A model generated the notes under the pieces. It ran no database searches. It was not told where the DNA came from and was given only the letters and a program-made list of their open reading frames with translations. Below are positions 10,650 through 18,494 of a stretch of DNA of 64,000 nt, piece by piece. Numbering within the stretch: the stretch's first letter is position 1; every line of letters starts with the position of its first letter. This DNA comes from Streptomyces sp. CGMCC 4.7035 (GTDB taxonomy: Bacteria; Actinomycetota; Actinomycetes; Streptomycetales; Streptomycetaceae), in contig NZ_CP134053.1 in NCBI RefSeq assembly GCF_031583065.1, positions 4,030,001 to 4,094,000 of the forward strand, in the 5' to 3' direction. The translations under genes and the position numbers were made by a program.

Positions 10650-12296
10650 ATGGTTCCCATGCACAGACGACTGCTGCGTCTCCTCACAGCCACCGCGCTG
10701 ACGCTCTCCGCCTGCGTCACCGCCTCCGCCGGCACGACCGCCGAGGCCGCACCGGGCAGCCCCGCGCTCACCCCGCCGCTGGGCTGGAACAGCTGGAACA
10801 GCTTCGGATGCGGTGTCGACGAGACGCAGGTCCGCCAGGCCGCCGACGCGATGGTGTCCTCGGGCATGAAGGACGCGGGCTACCAGTACGTCGTCGTCGA
10901 CGACTGCTGGTTCGATCCGCAGCGTGACAGCGCGGGCAACCTGCGGGCCAACTCGGCCAAGTTCCCCAGTGGGATGAAGGCGCTCGGGGACTACATCCAC
11001 AGCAAGGGGCTGAAGTTCGGCATCTACGAGGCGCCCAACGAGCGTACGTGCGCGCAGGGCGTGGGCACCTACCCCGGCTCCACCGGCAGCAAGGGCCACG
11101 AGGCCCAGGACGCCGTCACGTTCGCCTCATGGGGCGTGGACTACCTCAAGTACGACTGGTGTTCCTCCAGCGGCACCCTCGATCAGCAGGTCGCGCAGTT
11201 CACCCTCATGCGCGACGCCCTGCGCGCCACCGGGCGGCCGATCGTCTACAGCATCAACCCCAACAGCTTCCACGCCATCACCGGCGCCACCTACAACTGG
11301 GGCGAGGTCGCCGACCTGTGGCGGACGACCGAGGACCTGCTCGACATCTGGCAGAACGGCAACACCAACAGCTACCCGATGGGCGTGGGCAACGTCCTCG
11401 ACATCGACGCGCCGCTGGCCGCTCAGTCGGGTCCGGGTCACTGGAACGACCCCGACATGCTCGTAGTCGGCCGTCCCGGTCTGTCGCTGAACGAGTCCCG
11501 CTCCCACTTCGCCCTGTGGTCGCTGCTCTCGGCCCCCCTCATCGCAGGCAACGACATCCGGACCATGTCCAGCGACGTGAGCGCGATCCTGCGCAACCCT
11601 CGCCTGTTGGCGGTCAACCAGGACTCGCTCGGCGCGGGCGGGCGCCGGGTGCGCGACGACGGTGACACCGAGGTGTTCGCCAAGCCCCTGTCCGACGGCT
11701 CGGTCGCCGTGGGCCTGTTCAACCGCGGAAGCGGCACCGCGACCGTCACCGCCACAGCCGCACAGGTCGGCCTCACCGGAGGGCCGTTCACCCTCACCGA
11801 CCTGTGGACCGGCGGCACGTCGAGCACCTCCGGCCAGATCTCGGCGAGCGTCCCGGCGCACGGTGTCGCCGTGTTCAAGATGACCGGCGGCAGCCCGCTG
11901 GCTTCCACCACCGCACGCCTGCGCGGTACCGGGTCCGGCCGCTGCCTGGACGTGGATCACGCCTCCACCACGGCCGGGACCACGACGCTGATCTGGGACT
12001 GCCACACCGCCGCCAACCAGCTGTGGACCACGTGGGCCGGAGGCGAGATCCGCGTCTACGGCGACAAGTGCCTGGACGCCTCCAACCAGGGCACCACCAA
12101 CGGCACGCCGGTCATCATCTGGCCCTGCAACGGCCAGGACAACCAGAAGTGGACCACGCAAGCCGACGGGTCGATCCGCAACGTCCACGCCGGGCTGTGC
12201 CTGGACGCCCAGCAGGCAGGAACCGCGAACGGGACCTCAGCCATCCTGTGGACCTGCAGCGGCCAGAACAACCAGAAGTGGACCGCGCTCCCGTAA
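10650..12296 (+). CDS. Secreted GH27 alpha-galactosidase with C-terminal ricin-type lectin
   Basis: A 548-residue exported enzyme expected to release terminal alpha-galactose (or beta-L-arabinopyranose, which some GH27 members accept). AGGAAGGA precedes ATG 10650. Residues 1-34 are a Sec signal peptide. The GH27 barrel opens with LTPPLGWNSWNSFGC; the nucleophile Asp is in YLKYDWCSS and the acid/base Asp in GHWNDPDML, both present. A beta-sandwich at about 320-410 is followed by a ricin-type trefoil with GRCLDVDHAS, KCLDASNQG and GLCLDAQQAG repeats. Flanked by hairpins at 10581 and 12336, so it looks monocistronic. Confidence 0.93.
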   Translation: MVPMHRRLLRLLTATALTLSACVTASAGTTAEAAPGSPALTPPLGWNSWNSFGCGVDETQVRQAADAMVSSGMKDAGYQYVVVDDCWFDPQRDSAGNLRANSAKFPSGMKALGDYIHSKGLKFGIYEAPNERTCAQGVGTYPGSTGSKGHEAQDAVTFASWGVDYLKYDWCSSSGTLDQQVAQFTLMRDALRATGRPIVYSINPNSFHAITGATYNWGEVADLWRTTEDLLDIWQNGNTNSYPMGVGNVLDIDAPLAAQSGPGHWNDPDMLVVGRPGLSLNESRSHFALWSLLSAPLIAGNDIRTMSSDVSAILRNPRLLAVNQDSLGAGGRRVRDDGDTEVFAKPLSDGSVAVGLFNRGSGTATVTATAAQVGLTGGPFTLTDLWTGGTSSTSGQISASVPAHGVAVFKMTGGSPLASTTARLRGTGSGRCLDVDHASTTAGTTTLIWDCHTAANQLWTTWAGGEIRVYGDKCLDASNQGTTNGTPVIIWPCNGQDNQKWTTQADGSIRNVHAGLCLDAQQAGTANGTSAILWTCSGQNNQKWTALP

Positions 12297-12335
12297 CCCG
12301 CCACCCCTGCCGCGCAGGCAGATGTCCGATCGGAA

Positions 12336-12380
12336 GAGGGCAGTCCCAAGACAGCATGTCACCCTGCGGGGACTGCCCTC
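12336..12380. terminator. Hairpin terminator after GH27
   Basis: Perfect 12-base arms GAGGGCAGTCCC (12336-12347) and GGGACTGCCCTC (12369-12380) with a 21-base loop, 40 bases after the GH27 stop. Confidence 0.7.
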
Positions 12381-12641
12381 TCGCACCGGGACCGCCCATC
12401 GCCGTAGTCACCGGCCCGGCGCTCCAGTGGCACGGCCCACACTCCGGCAGTCGAGACAGAGCAGGGTGCCTGCTGTGCCGAGGAATCCAAACGTCGGCCT
12501 GAGCTTCCCCCGAGATGCAGAGAATGCTGACAGCGGGGCAGATGGGTTTCAGCAGGGCACCGCTGGCGGTGGAGGCTCCGGTCACATCCAGGCAGGCCTG
12601 GCCGTCGCCGCAGTCGCCCTGCCCGGGGCGGCCAGGGCGAC

Positions 12642-12791
12642 GCCGAGCTGCTCCATGAGTGCCACCAGGCTGCGCTCCACCAGCCGCCTCTTGGGCAGCA
12701 CGATGAACCCCCAGACGTCGTCGGTGCGTTTGACCACCGTCAACGCCATCCCAAGGACGCGGTGGGTGAAGTCGACCAGCTGCCCGACGTA
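12642..12791 (-). pseudogene. IS5-family transposase fragment
   Basis: The minus-strand frame reads GYVGQLVDFTHRVLGMALTV, VKRTDDVWGFIVLPKRRLVE, RSLVALM. This matches the C-terminal block of IS5-type DDE transposases, where 'GF.VLPRRWVVERT..W' carries the catalytic Glu region. Only about 50 residues survive, without the DD residues, start or inverted repeats. It shows that an insertion sequence once sat between the GH27 and GH29 genes. The remaining sequence from 12381 to 12857 has no gene. Confidence 0.7.
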
Positions 12792-12857
12792 GCCCGCCGT
12801 CGGCCCGCACCTGCGTGAGCCTCTAGTGCCGCTCGCGCAGCGGTCGCCCGAGAAGTG

Positions 12858-12891
12858 CGTGCATCCGGCGCCTGTGCGCGCCGGATGCACG
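12858..12891. terminator. Strong hairpin between the IS5 relic and the minus-strand GH29 gene
   Basis: Perfect 14-base arms CGTGCATCCGGCGC (12858-12871) and GCGCCGGATGCACG (12878-12891) around a six-base loop, 17 bases beyond the stop of the minus-strand GH29 gene. It could terminate transcription from both sides. Confidence 0.75.
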
Positions 12892-12908
12892 TTTCTTGCG
12901 ATCCTCTG

Positions 12909-14849
12909 TCAGGAGGGGGTGATCTGCCACTGCTGCTGGGGGATGGCGGTGTAGGTCCACTGGTTGATGGCGGCTCCGTCGGCGGTGGAGCCGCTGTCGA
13001 CGTTGAGGGAGAGGCCGCTGAGCCGGTTGGTGAGGAGGTAGTAGCCGTCGCCAGTGGGGGTGATGGCCCACTGCTGCTGGGGCGCGCCGGCGTCGCTCCA
13101 GATGTCGGCGGTTCCGCCGTTCACGCGGGAGAGTCCGCCGATTTCCATGAGCGTGCCGCTGTTGGCGTTACGGATCTTGTAGTAGCCGCTGTCGGCCGGG
13201 ATGATGGTCCACTTCTGGTTGGCGTGGTTCTGCCAGGGCCACTGCAGAATGGCGGTGTTGTTCGCGGTCTTGGCGCCAGAGACGTCGGCGACCTTGCCGC
13301 TGTGGCGGGCGACGAGGCGGTACACGGTGCCGTCGCCGGGGAAGAGGGCGGAGACCAGGGCGGGTGTCGCGGTGCGGCCGCCGATGCGCAGGTTGCCGAT
13401 GTTGGCGTAGCCGCCGGTGCCGGCGGTGACCTGGATGCGGACGAAGGCGGCGTTGCGGGCGGGCCATTCGACGACTTTGGTGGTGCGGTCACCGGCCCAG
13501 CGGGCGGTGGCGACCTGGGTGAAGGTGGTGCCGTCGGTGCTGGTCGAGATGGTGCAGGCGGTGATGTCACCGTCGGTGGTGTTGTTGCGGTTCCACTGCT
13601 TGGGCAGGTACTCCAGGGTGGAGATGTTGCTCCACACGCCGCCGAGGTCGATGGTGATGCTCTGGGGCAGCGTGAGGCTCCAGGTGGACCAGCAGGTCTC
13701 GAAGTTCTTGTCGCTGAGGCCGTCGATGGCGTTCATGGGGCCTTCGCCGGTGTGGTAATCGGTGGCGTAGGCGGCCACGGGGGTGACCGGGTGTTCGGCG
13801 CGGAGCATCTGGGTGGGCAGGGGCGGCCGGGAGGTGTTGGGGCCGCTCCAGGCGGCGCCGACCTCGGAGAGCCGGTTGACGATGTTGGTGTCCAGCACAC
13901 CGTTGCGGTTGGGCGGGCAGTTGAGGATGAACGAGGTGTACTTGGGCTCCAGATCCGCCAGGTGCGACAGGATCGCCGCCTTGCTCATCGGATCGGACGT
14001 GGGCGTCGTCGGATGCCAGAACCACCCGTTGCTGATCGTCTGGCCCTGCAGCGAGGCGTAGGTGTTGCCTGCCGGTGAGGTGATGCCGAGGGGCTCCTCG
14101 AAGTAGATCGCGTCGCCGAGGAAGGGCACCGACAGCCCGCCGTGGTCGATCATCACGATGTCGGGCTGCAGGGACTTCACCCGTTCCCTGATGCGCTGGT
14201 AGGGGACGGCCTGCTGGCCCATCTGCCAGGCGTAGCCGTCGGTGACGAACATGTCGATGGTGCCGTAGTTGGTGAGCAGTTCGGTGATCTGGTTGAGGAT
14301 GTAGGTGATGTCACCGGGCTGGATGGCCTGGTCGGAGGCGACTTTGTGGCGGGTGTCGTAGGCCTGCACGTTGTAGGTGCGGTCCCAGATGGAGAAGTAC
14401 AGGCCGACCTTCAGGCCCTGGGCCCGGAAGGCGGTCACGTACTGCGCGACGATGTCGTGCTTGTAGGAGCTGTTGGCGACGTTGTAGGTGTTGTAGGCGC
14501 TGGGCCACAGGCAGAACCCGTCGTGGTGCTTGGTGGTCAGGACGCCGTAGCTCATCTTCGCCGCCGCCGCGGCCGCCGCCCACTGGGCGCAGTCGACTGC
14601 CGTGGGCGCAAACAGAGCCGGGTTCTGGTTCGGGGCGGCCCACTCCTGGTTGGTGAACGTCCCCATGTTGAAGTGGTTGAACATGCCGAACCGCATGTTC
14701 ACCAGGTTGCTGAGATTGGTCTGCAGGTCCGCAGCGGCCGCCTGAGGGAGCAGGCGGGAGAAGCCGGGAACCACGGACAACGCGCTCGCGGCCACAGCGG
14801 CGCCCGCGGAGCCCAGCAGGGTACGACGGGACAGCCTTCCTGATGACAT
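12909..14849 (-). CDS. Secreted GH29 alpha-L-fucosidase with F5/8C and ricin-type domains
   Basis: A 646-residue exported enzyme, the second fucosidase of the locus and the only glycosidase here on the minus strand. ATG 14849 follows GGGAG seven bases upstream; the frame extends further but without a better site. Tat signal LSRRTLLGSAG with a hydrophobic core, to about residue 38. The barrel reads NMRFGMFNHFNMGTF, LTTKHHDGFCLWPS and GTIDMFVTDGYAW, where the Asp of VTDG is the likely nucleophile. From about 370 an F5/8 type C-like carbohydrate-binding sandwich (PQSITIDLGGVWSNISTLEY, FVRIQVTA), then a ricin-type trefoil at 510-646 (GKVADVSGAKTANNTAILQW). It differs in architecture from the 3860 fucosidase, so the two probably have different linkage or acceptor preferences. 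Confidence 0.88.
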   Translation of the reverse strand: MSSGRLSRRTLLGSAGAAVAASALSVVPGFSRLLPQAAAADLQTNLSNLVNMRFGMFNHFNMGTFTNQEWAAPNQNPALFAPTAVDCAQWAAAAAAAKMSYGVLTTKHHDGFCLWPSAYNTYNVANSSYKHDIVAQYVTAFRAQGLKVGLYFSIWDRTYNVQAYDTRHKVASDQAIQPGDITYILNQITELLTNYGTIDMFVTDGYAWQMGQQAVPYQRIRERVKSLQPDIVMIDHGGLSVPFLGDAIYFEEPLGITSPAGNTYASLQGQTISNGWFWHPTTPTSDPMSKAAILSHLADLEPKYTSFILNCPPNRNGVLDTNIVNRLSEVGAAWSGPNTSRPPLPTQMLRAEHPVTPVAAYATDYHTGEGPMNAIDGLSDKNFETCWSTWSLTLPQSITIDLGGVWSNISTLEYLPKQWNRNNTTDGDITACTISTSTDGTTFTQVATARWAGDRTTKVVEWPARNAAFVRIQVTAGTGGYANIGNLRIGGRTATPALVSALFPGDGTVYRLVARHSGKVADVSGAKTANNTAILQWPWQNHANQKWTIIPADSGYYKIRNANSGTLMEIGGLSRVNGGTADIWSDAGAPQQQWAITPTGDGYYLLTNRLSGLSLNVDSGSTADGAAINQWTYTAIPQQQWQITPS

Positions 14850-15062
14850 GGGTGTACTCCCGGGTGTTGGGCGGCCCTGATACATCGGGGCCTGCGACCC
14901 CAAGGGCTTCAGGCCGCGACTCTGCCTCTGGGCTCCGAGTGCCGGATGTTACGCATGAAGTTCGATGACGTAACTGCTCCGTGTCAACAGGTAAGTGGAT
15001 GAAAGTAGACAGGCGACGAGCAGAAGAGGCCGTTTTGTTAGCTTTAACGGCTATTCAATCTG

Positions 15063-15083
15063 CTGAAACATGCCATGTTTCAG
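15063..15083. promoter_or_regulatory. Perfect 21-base palindrome (candidate operator)
   Basis: Arms CTGAAACATG and CATGTTTCAG flank a single central C with no mismatches. It lies about 215 bases before the minus-strand GH29 start. Its ACATGCCATGT core is shared with 3378-3388 near the other GH29 gene. A strong candidate binding site for a dimeric repressor. Confidence 0.55.
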
Positions 15084-15193
15084 TAGAGGTTCAGGGCGCG
15101 AAGCCTCGCCCCACGCGGCCAACCCGAGCTGCAGCCCCCGCAAGGGCGTTCACCGTCCCATGACGTGAGAGGTCGACGGTGACAGGGCCCACT

Positions 15194-15212
15194 AAATGAG
15201 TACGACTCATTT
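15194..15212. promoter_or_regulatory. Inverted repeat AAATGAGT-N3-ACTCATTT (candidate operator)
   Basis: Perfect 8-base arms with a three-base spacer, about 245 bases before the GH54-like gene. It is unlike the 15063 palindrome, so the two divergent genes may answer to different regulators. Confidence 0.5.
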
Positions 15213-15455
15213 TGGGAGGGCGATCATTGGCTGGGCTGGGCGCAGTCGGTCGATCGCCATGACCAACAGCGCTTTCACCTGGTGTGATTCTTCGCAGGGG
15301 TGGTACGCGCAACGCCGCCCCCGATGCGCTCCACATGTCGTCTCTGTTGCGCCAGGGAAAAATAGATATGCCTATCACCTTGACTGGGTCGGCACCCTGC
15401 ATCGATAAATGCAACTCATAGGAAGCCAGGGGTGGTTGGAGGAGGGACGCCACGG

Positions 15456-16358
15456 ATGAGACCCTTACGCATCGGCGCAGGGACGGTCAAGGAACTCACA
15501 GCGGCGGCTGTCGTCTTCGCGGCCGTACTGCCCGCCCAACCCGACTACGCGGCCACGACGAACTTCTACGTCGACCCCGTCAACGGCAGTGACAGCAATT
15601 CAGGAACCAGCCCCGCCACAGCGTTGAAGACCATCCAGGCCGCCAAGGCTGCGAGCCTGACCCAGCTCTACAGCGGCGCACTGCCCGGCGGATGGAACCC
15701 GATGCACAAGCAGGGGGCCATCACCCTCGGCAGCGGTGGCGACTGCTGCCAGACCAACCGCAACGCGAGCGCGGGCACCTTTTACGAGGGCGCCATGGTC
15801 AAGGGCTACCCCTCCGATGCCACCGACGCCGCGGTCCAGGCCAACATCGCCGCAGCCGGATACAGCACCAGCACCACCACCCCCGTCACCCCGGGCGCGA
15901 AGGTCTCGTTGCAGGCAACCACCTCCTGCTGCACCGGCGACTACCTGCAGCACGACCCCAGCGACGACAAGGTCGTGATCGCGCCGGTGACCTCCAGCAG
16001 CCCGACCACCGACAAGGGCGACGCCACCTGGATCGTCCGCGCCGGCCTGGCCAACAGCACCTGCGTCTCCTTCGAGTCGGCCAACGCATCCGGCAAGTAC
16101 CTCAGGCAGTACGCCTTCCAGCTCCACCTGCAGCCCAACGACGGCACCAGCGAGTTCGCCGCCGATGCCACCTTCTGCCCCAAGACGGGCAACAGCGGCA
16201 CGGGTTACTCCCTGCAGTCCTTCAACTACCCGGCCAAGTACATCCGCCACTATCGCTTCACCGGTTACATCGCAAGCAACGGCGGTACCAACACCTGGGA
16301 CATCACGTCGTCGTGGGCCCAGGACACCAGCTGGCTCGCCGCCGCCCCCTGGGGCTGA
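15456..16358 (+). CDS. Chimeric truncated GH54-like secreted protein with CBM42
   Basis: A 300-residue protein with good translation signals (GGAGGAGGG before ATG 15456) and a Sec signal (to about residue 33). Residues 36-63 (NFYVDPVNGSDSNSGTSPAT) match the first strand of right-handed parallel beta-helix pectate lyase-like proteins. At about residue 78 it switches to the end of a GH54 catalytic domain (WNPMHKQGAITLGSGGD, GTFYEGAMVKGYPSDAT), then a full arabinose-binding AbfB/CBM42 beta-trefoil (about 145-300). The GGD Asp aligns with the GH54 acid/base, but the segment with the Glu nucleophile (present in the next gene as CCFDYGNAET) is missing. It is therefore unlikely to be a GH54 hydrolase; it may be an arabinan-binding protein or a decaying duplicate. 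The next gene is the intact form. Confidence 0.75.
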   Translation: MRPLRIGAGTVKELTAAAVVFAAVLPAQPDYAATTNFYVDPVNGSDSNSGTSPATALKTIQAAKAASLTQLYSGALPGGWNPMHKQGAITLGSGGDCCQTNRNASAGTFYEGAMVKGYPSDATDAAVQANIAAAGYSTSTTTPVTPGAKVSLQATTSCCTGDYLQHDPSDDKVVIAPVTSSSPTTDKGDATWIVRAGLANSTCVSFESANASGKYLRQYAFQLHLQPNDGTSEFAADATFCPKTGNSGTGYSLQSFNYPAKYIRHYRFTGYIASNGGTNTWDITSSWAQDTSWLAAAPWG

Positions 16359-16525
16359 CGAGCAACCAGCCCCGGGTCCGGTGGTGCCGAGAACTGCCGA
16401 CGCTGCACCGCATCAGGAGACGTCACCGCGGCCCGCTCTGTCCGCAGAGTCGAATGCCGTCCGAAAACCCGGACACCGAGAGGGTTCGTCGAGCCTCACC
16501 TCGCAACCTTGTGAAGGAGTACTTC

Positions 16526-18082
16526 ATGATCAAGCCACCGTGGATACGCAGCGTCAGACGCGCGCTGCTGGCGGCCGGTGCCACCGCCGCGCTCGCCGCC
16601 GGCCTGCTCACCGCCACGGCCACCACCTCGCAGGCCGCCACCCAGGGGCCGTGCGACATCTACGCCGCGGGCGGCACCCCCTGCGTCGCCGCGCACAGCA
16701 CCACCCGCGCCCTGTACGGGACGTACACCGGCCCGCTGTACCAGGTCAGGCGCGCCTCCGACAACACGACCAAGGACATCGGCCCGCTGACCGCCGGCGG
16801 TGTCGCCGACGCCGCGCAGCAGGACTCCTTCTGCGCGAACACCAGCTGCGTCATCACCGTCATCTACGACCAGTCCCCCAAGGGCAACAACCTCACCCAG
16901 GCACCCGGGGGCGGAGCCGCCGGCGGGCCGGACAACCTCGCCAACGCCTTCGAGGCGCCGGTCACCGTCGGCGGACACAAGGCGTACGGCGTCTACATCG
17001 CCCCCGGCACCGGCTACCGCAACAACAACACCAACGGCATCGCCACCGGCGACCAGCCCGAGGGCATGTACGCGATCTTCAACGGCAAGCACTTCAACGG
17101 CGGCTGCTGCTTCGACTACGGCAACGCCGAGACCAACAACCTGGACACCGGCAACGGCCACATGGAGGCCCTCTACTTCGGCAACAACAAGGGCTGGGGC
17201 TGGGGCAGCGACAACGGCCCCTGGGTCATGGCCGACCTGGAGAACGGCCTGTTCTCCGGGGTCAACCGCGGATTCAACGCGGGCGACCCGAGCGTCGACC
17301 ACCGGTTCCTGACCGCCATGCTCAAGGGCGGCGCGAACCAGTGGGCCCTCCGCGGCGGCGACGCCCAGTCGGGCGGCCTGTCCACCTTCTACAACGGAAT
17401 ACGCCCCACCGTCTCCGGCTACAACCCGATGCACAAGGAAGGCGCGATCATCCTCGGCATCGGCGGTGACAACAGCAAGTGGGCCCAGGGCACCTTCTAC
17501 GAAGGCGTCATGACCTCGGGCTACCCCTCGGACGCCACCGAGAACGCCGTACAGGCCAACATCACCGCCGCCGGCTACGACGGCGGCTCGACCAGCACCG
17601 GCTCACTGACCCCCGGCTCCCGGATCTCCCTGAAGGCCACCACCTCGCCCTGCTGCACCTCGCACTACCTGCGCCACAACGACGCCGACACCAAGATCGT
17701 CATCTCCAGCATCAACTCCTCCAGCCCGGCCACCGACAAGGCCGACGCCACCTGGATCGTCCGCGCCGGCCTGGCCAACACCTCCTGCCTGTCCTTCGAG
17801 TCCGCCAACAAGCCCGGCCAGTTCCTGCGCCACTACAACTACCAGCTCAACCTGAACTTCGACAGCGGCTCCAGCGCCTTCGCGCAGGACGCCACCTTCT
17901 GCCCCACCACGGGCAACAGCGGCGTCGGCACCTCCTTCCAGTCCGTCAACTACCCGACGAAGTACATCCGCCACTACAACTACACGGCCTACATCGCCAG
18001 CAACGGCGGCTCCAACGCCTGGGACTCCACCAAGTCGTGGGCCCAGGACACCAGTTGGCTCACCGCAGCTCCCTGGAACTGA
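16526..18082 (+). CDS. Secreted GH54 alpha-L-arabinofuranosidase with CBM42
   Basis: A 518-residue exported enzyme that should release alpha-L-arabinofuranose from arabinan and arabinoxylan. GAAGGAG precedes ATG 16526 by about six bases. Sec signal to about residue 37 (ATTSQAA). The catalytic beta-sandwich opens with GPCDIYAAGGTPCVAAHSTT; the nucleophile Glu is in GGCCFDYGNAETNN and the acid/base Asp in GAIILGIGGDNS, both intact. The C-terminal AbfB (CBM42) trefoil from about 378 has three repeats (HYLRHNDAD, GQFLRHYNYQ, KYIRHYNYT) that bind arabinofuranose side chains. GH54 is best known from fungi, and this actinobacterial copy sits next to a truncated relative, suggesting local duplication. 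Confidence 0.9.
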   Translation: MIKPPWIRSVRRALLAAGATAALAAGLLTATATTSQAATQGPCDIYAAGGTPCVAAHSTTRALYGTYTGPLYQVRRASDNTTKDIGPLTAGGVADAAQQDSFCANTSCVITVIYDQSPKGNNLTQAPGGGAAGGPDNLANAFEAPVTVGGHKAYGVYIAPGTGYRNNNTNGIATGDQPEGMYAIFNGKHFNGGCCFDYGNAETNNLDTGNGHMEALYFGNNKGWGWGSDNGPWVMADLENGLFSGVNRGFNAGDPSVDHRFLTAMLKGGANQWALRGGDAQSGGLSTFYNGIRPTVSGYNPMHKEGAIILGIGGDNSKWAQGTFYEGVMTSGYPSDATENAVQANITAAGYDGGSTSTGSLTPGSRISLKATTSPCCTSHYLRHNDADTKIVISSINSSSPATDKADATWIVRAGLANTSCLSFESANKPGQFLRHYNYQLNLNFDSGSSAFAQDATFCPTTGNSGVGTSFQSVNYPTKYIRHYNYTAYIASNGGSNAWDSTKSWAQDTSWLTAAPWN

Positions 18083-18494
18083 CAGCAGCCAGCCTCTCTG
18101 AGCGCCTCCAGCAGCGAGCACGGCAGTCCTACACAAGCGCGGGGAGGCCGTGCTCGCTTCCTGGAAACGTGGAGGTCGCCCCCACACATGGCCAACCCTC
18201 ACCAAGGCCCTTGTCCAGCTGACCTGGGGCGGCCCCCAGATCCTGTACAACGGCGGCCTGCAGCAGGCCCGGCTGCGCTACCACGACGCCGAGGCCCGCC
18301 GGGCCGGCCTGCCGCCGGACGTGGCCGCCCTGGTCACCTCCGTCGACTGCGAGGCGACCACTGAGGCGAAGGACCTGAGGGACAGTGCCTGCGGAACGCG
18401 GGCCGGCACCGTCCCCGTGAACCTCTGCCACCGCGTACTCGCATCGGAAAGCACCTCCCTCAGATGTGATGGCTCTCAACCAAGGACGGACACC
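18083..18494. other. Intergenic region with unassigned upstream open frame
   Basis: After the terminator hairpin at 18113-18158 the frame of the GH43 gene is open from 18150, and its translation (LVQLTWGGPQILYNGGLQQA, RLRYHDAEARRAGLPPDVAA) looks partly protein-like, but I do not recognise it. The Tat signal and ribosome-binding site at 18495 show that this part does not belong to the GH43 protein. It may be the remnant of another gene. Confidence 0.35.
18113..18158. terminator. Hairpin terminator after GH54
   Basis: Perfect 12-base arms AGCGAGCACGGC (18113-18124) and GCCGTGCTCGCT (18147-18158) with a 22-base loop, 30 bases after the GH54 stop. Confidence 0.65.

Larger units (their letters stand above)
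14850..15455. other. Divergent control region between GH29 and the GH54-like gene
   Basis: About 600 bases without a supportable gene. It separates the minus-strand fucosidase from the plus-strand GH54-like gene and holds two clear palindromes (15063 and 15194), an A/T-rich stretch with CCGTT...AACGG arms at 15030-15050, and probably promoters in both directions. Confidence 0.5.

Noticed and set aside
12855..14078. Plus-strand 407-codon open frame opposite the minus-strand GH29 gene
   Set aside because: Gly/Val/Asp-rich repeat-like translation typical of antisense frames in high-GC DNA.
18150..18494. Extension of the GH43 reading frame upstream of GTG 18495
   Set aside because: A Tat signal and ribosome-binding site place the real start at 18495; the upstream part is not part of the enzyme.
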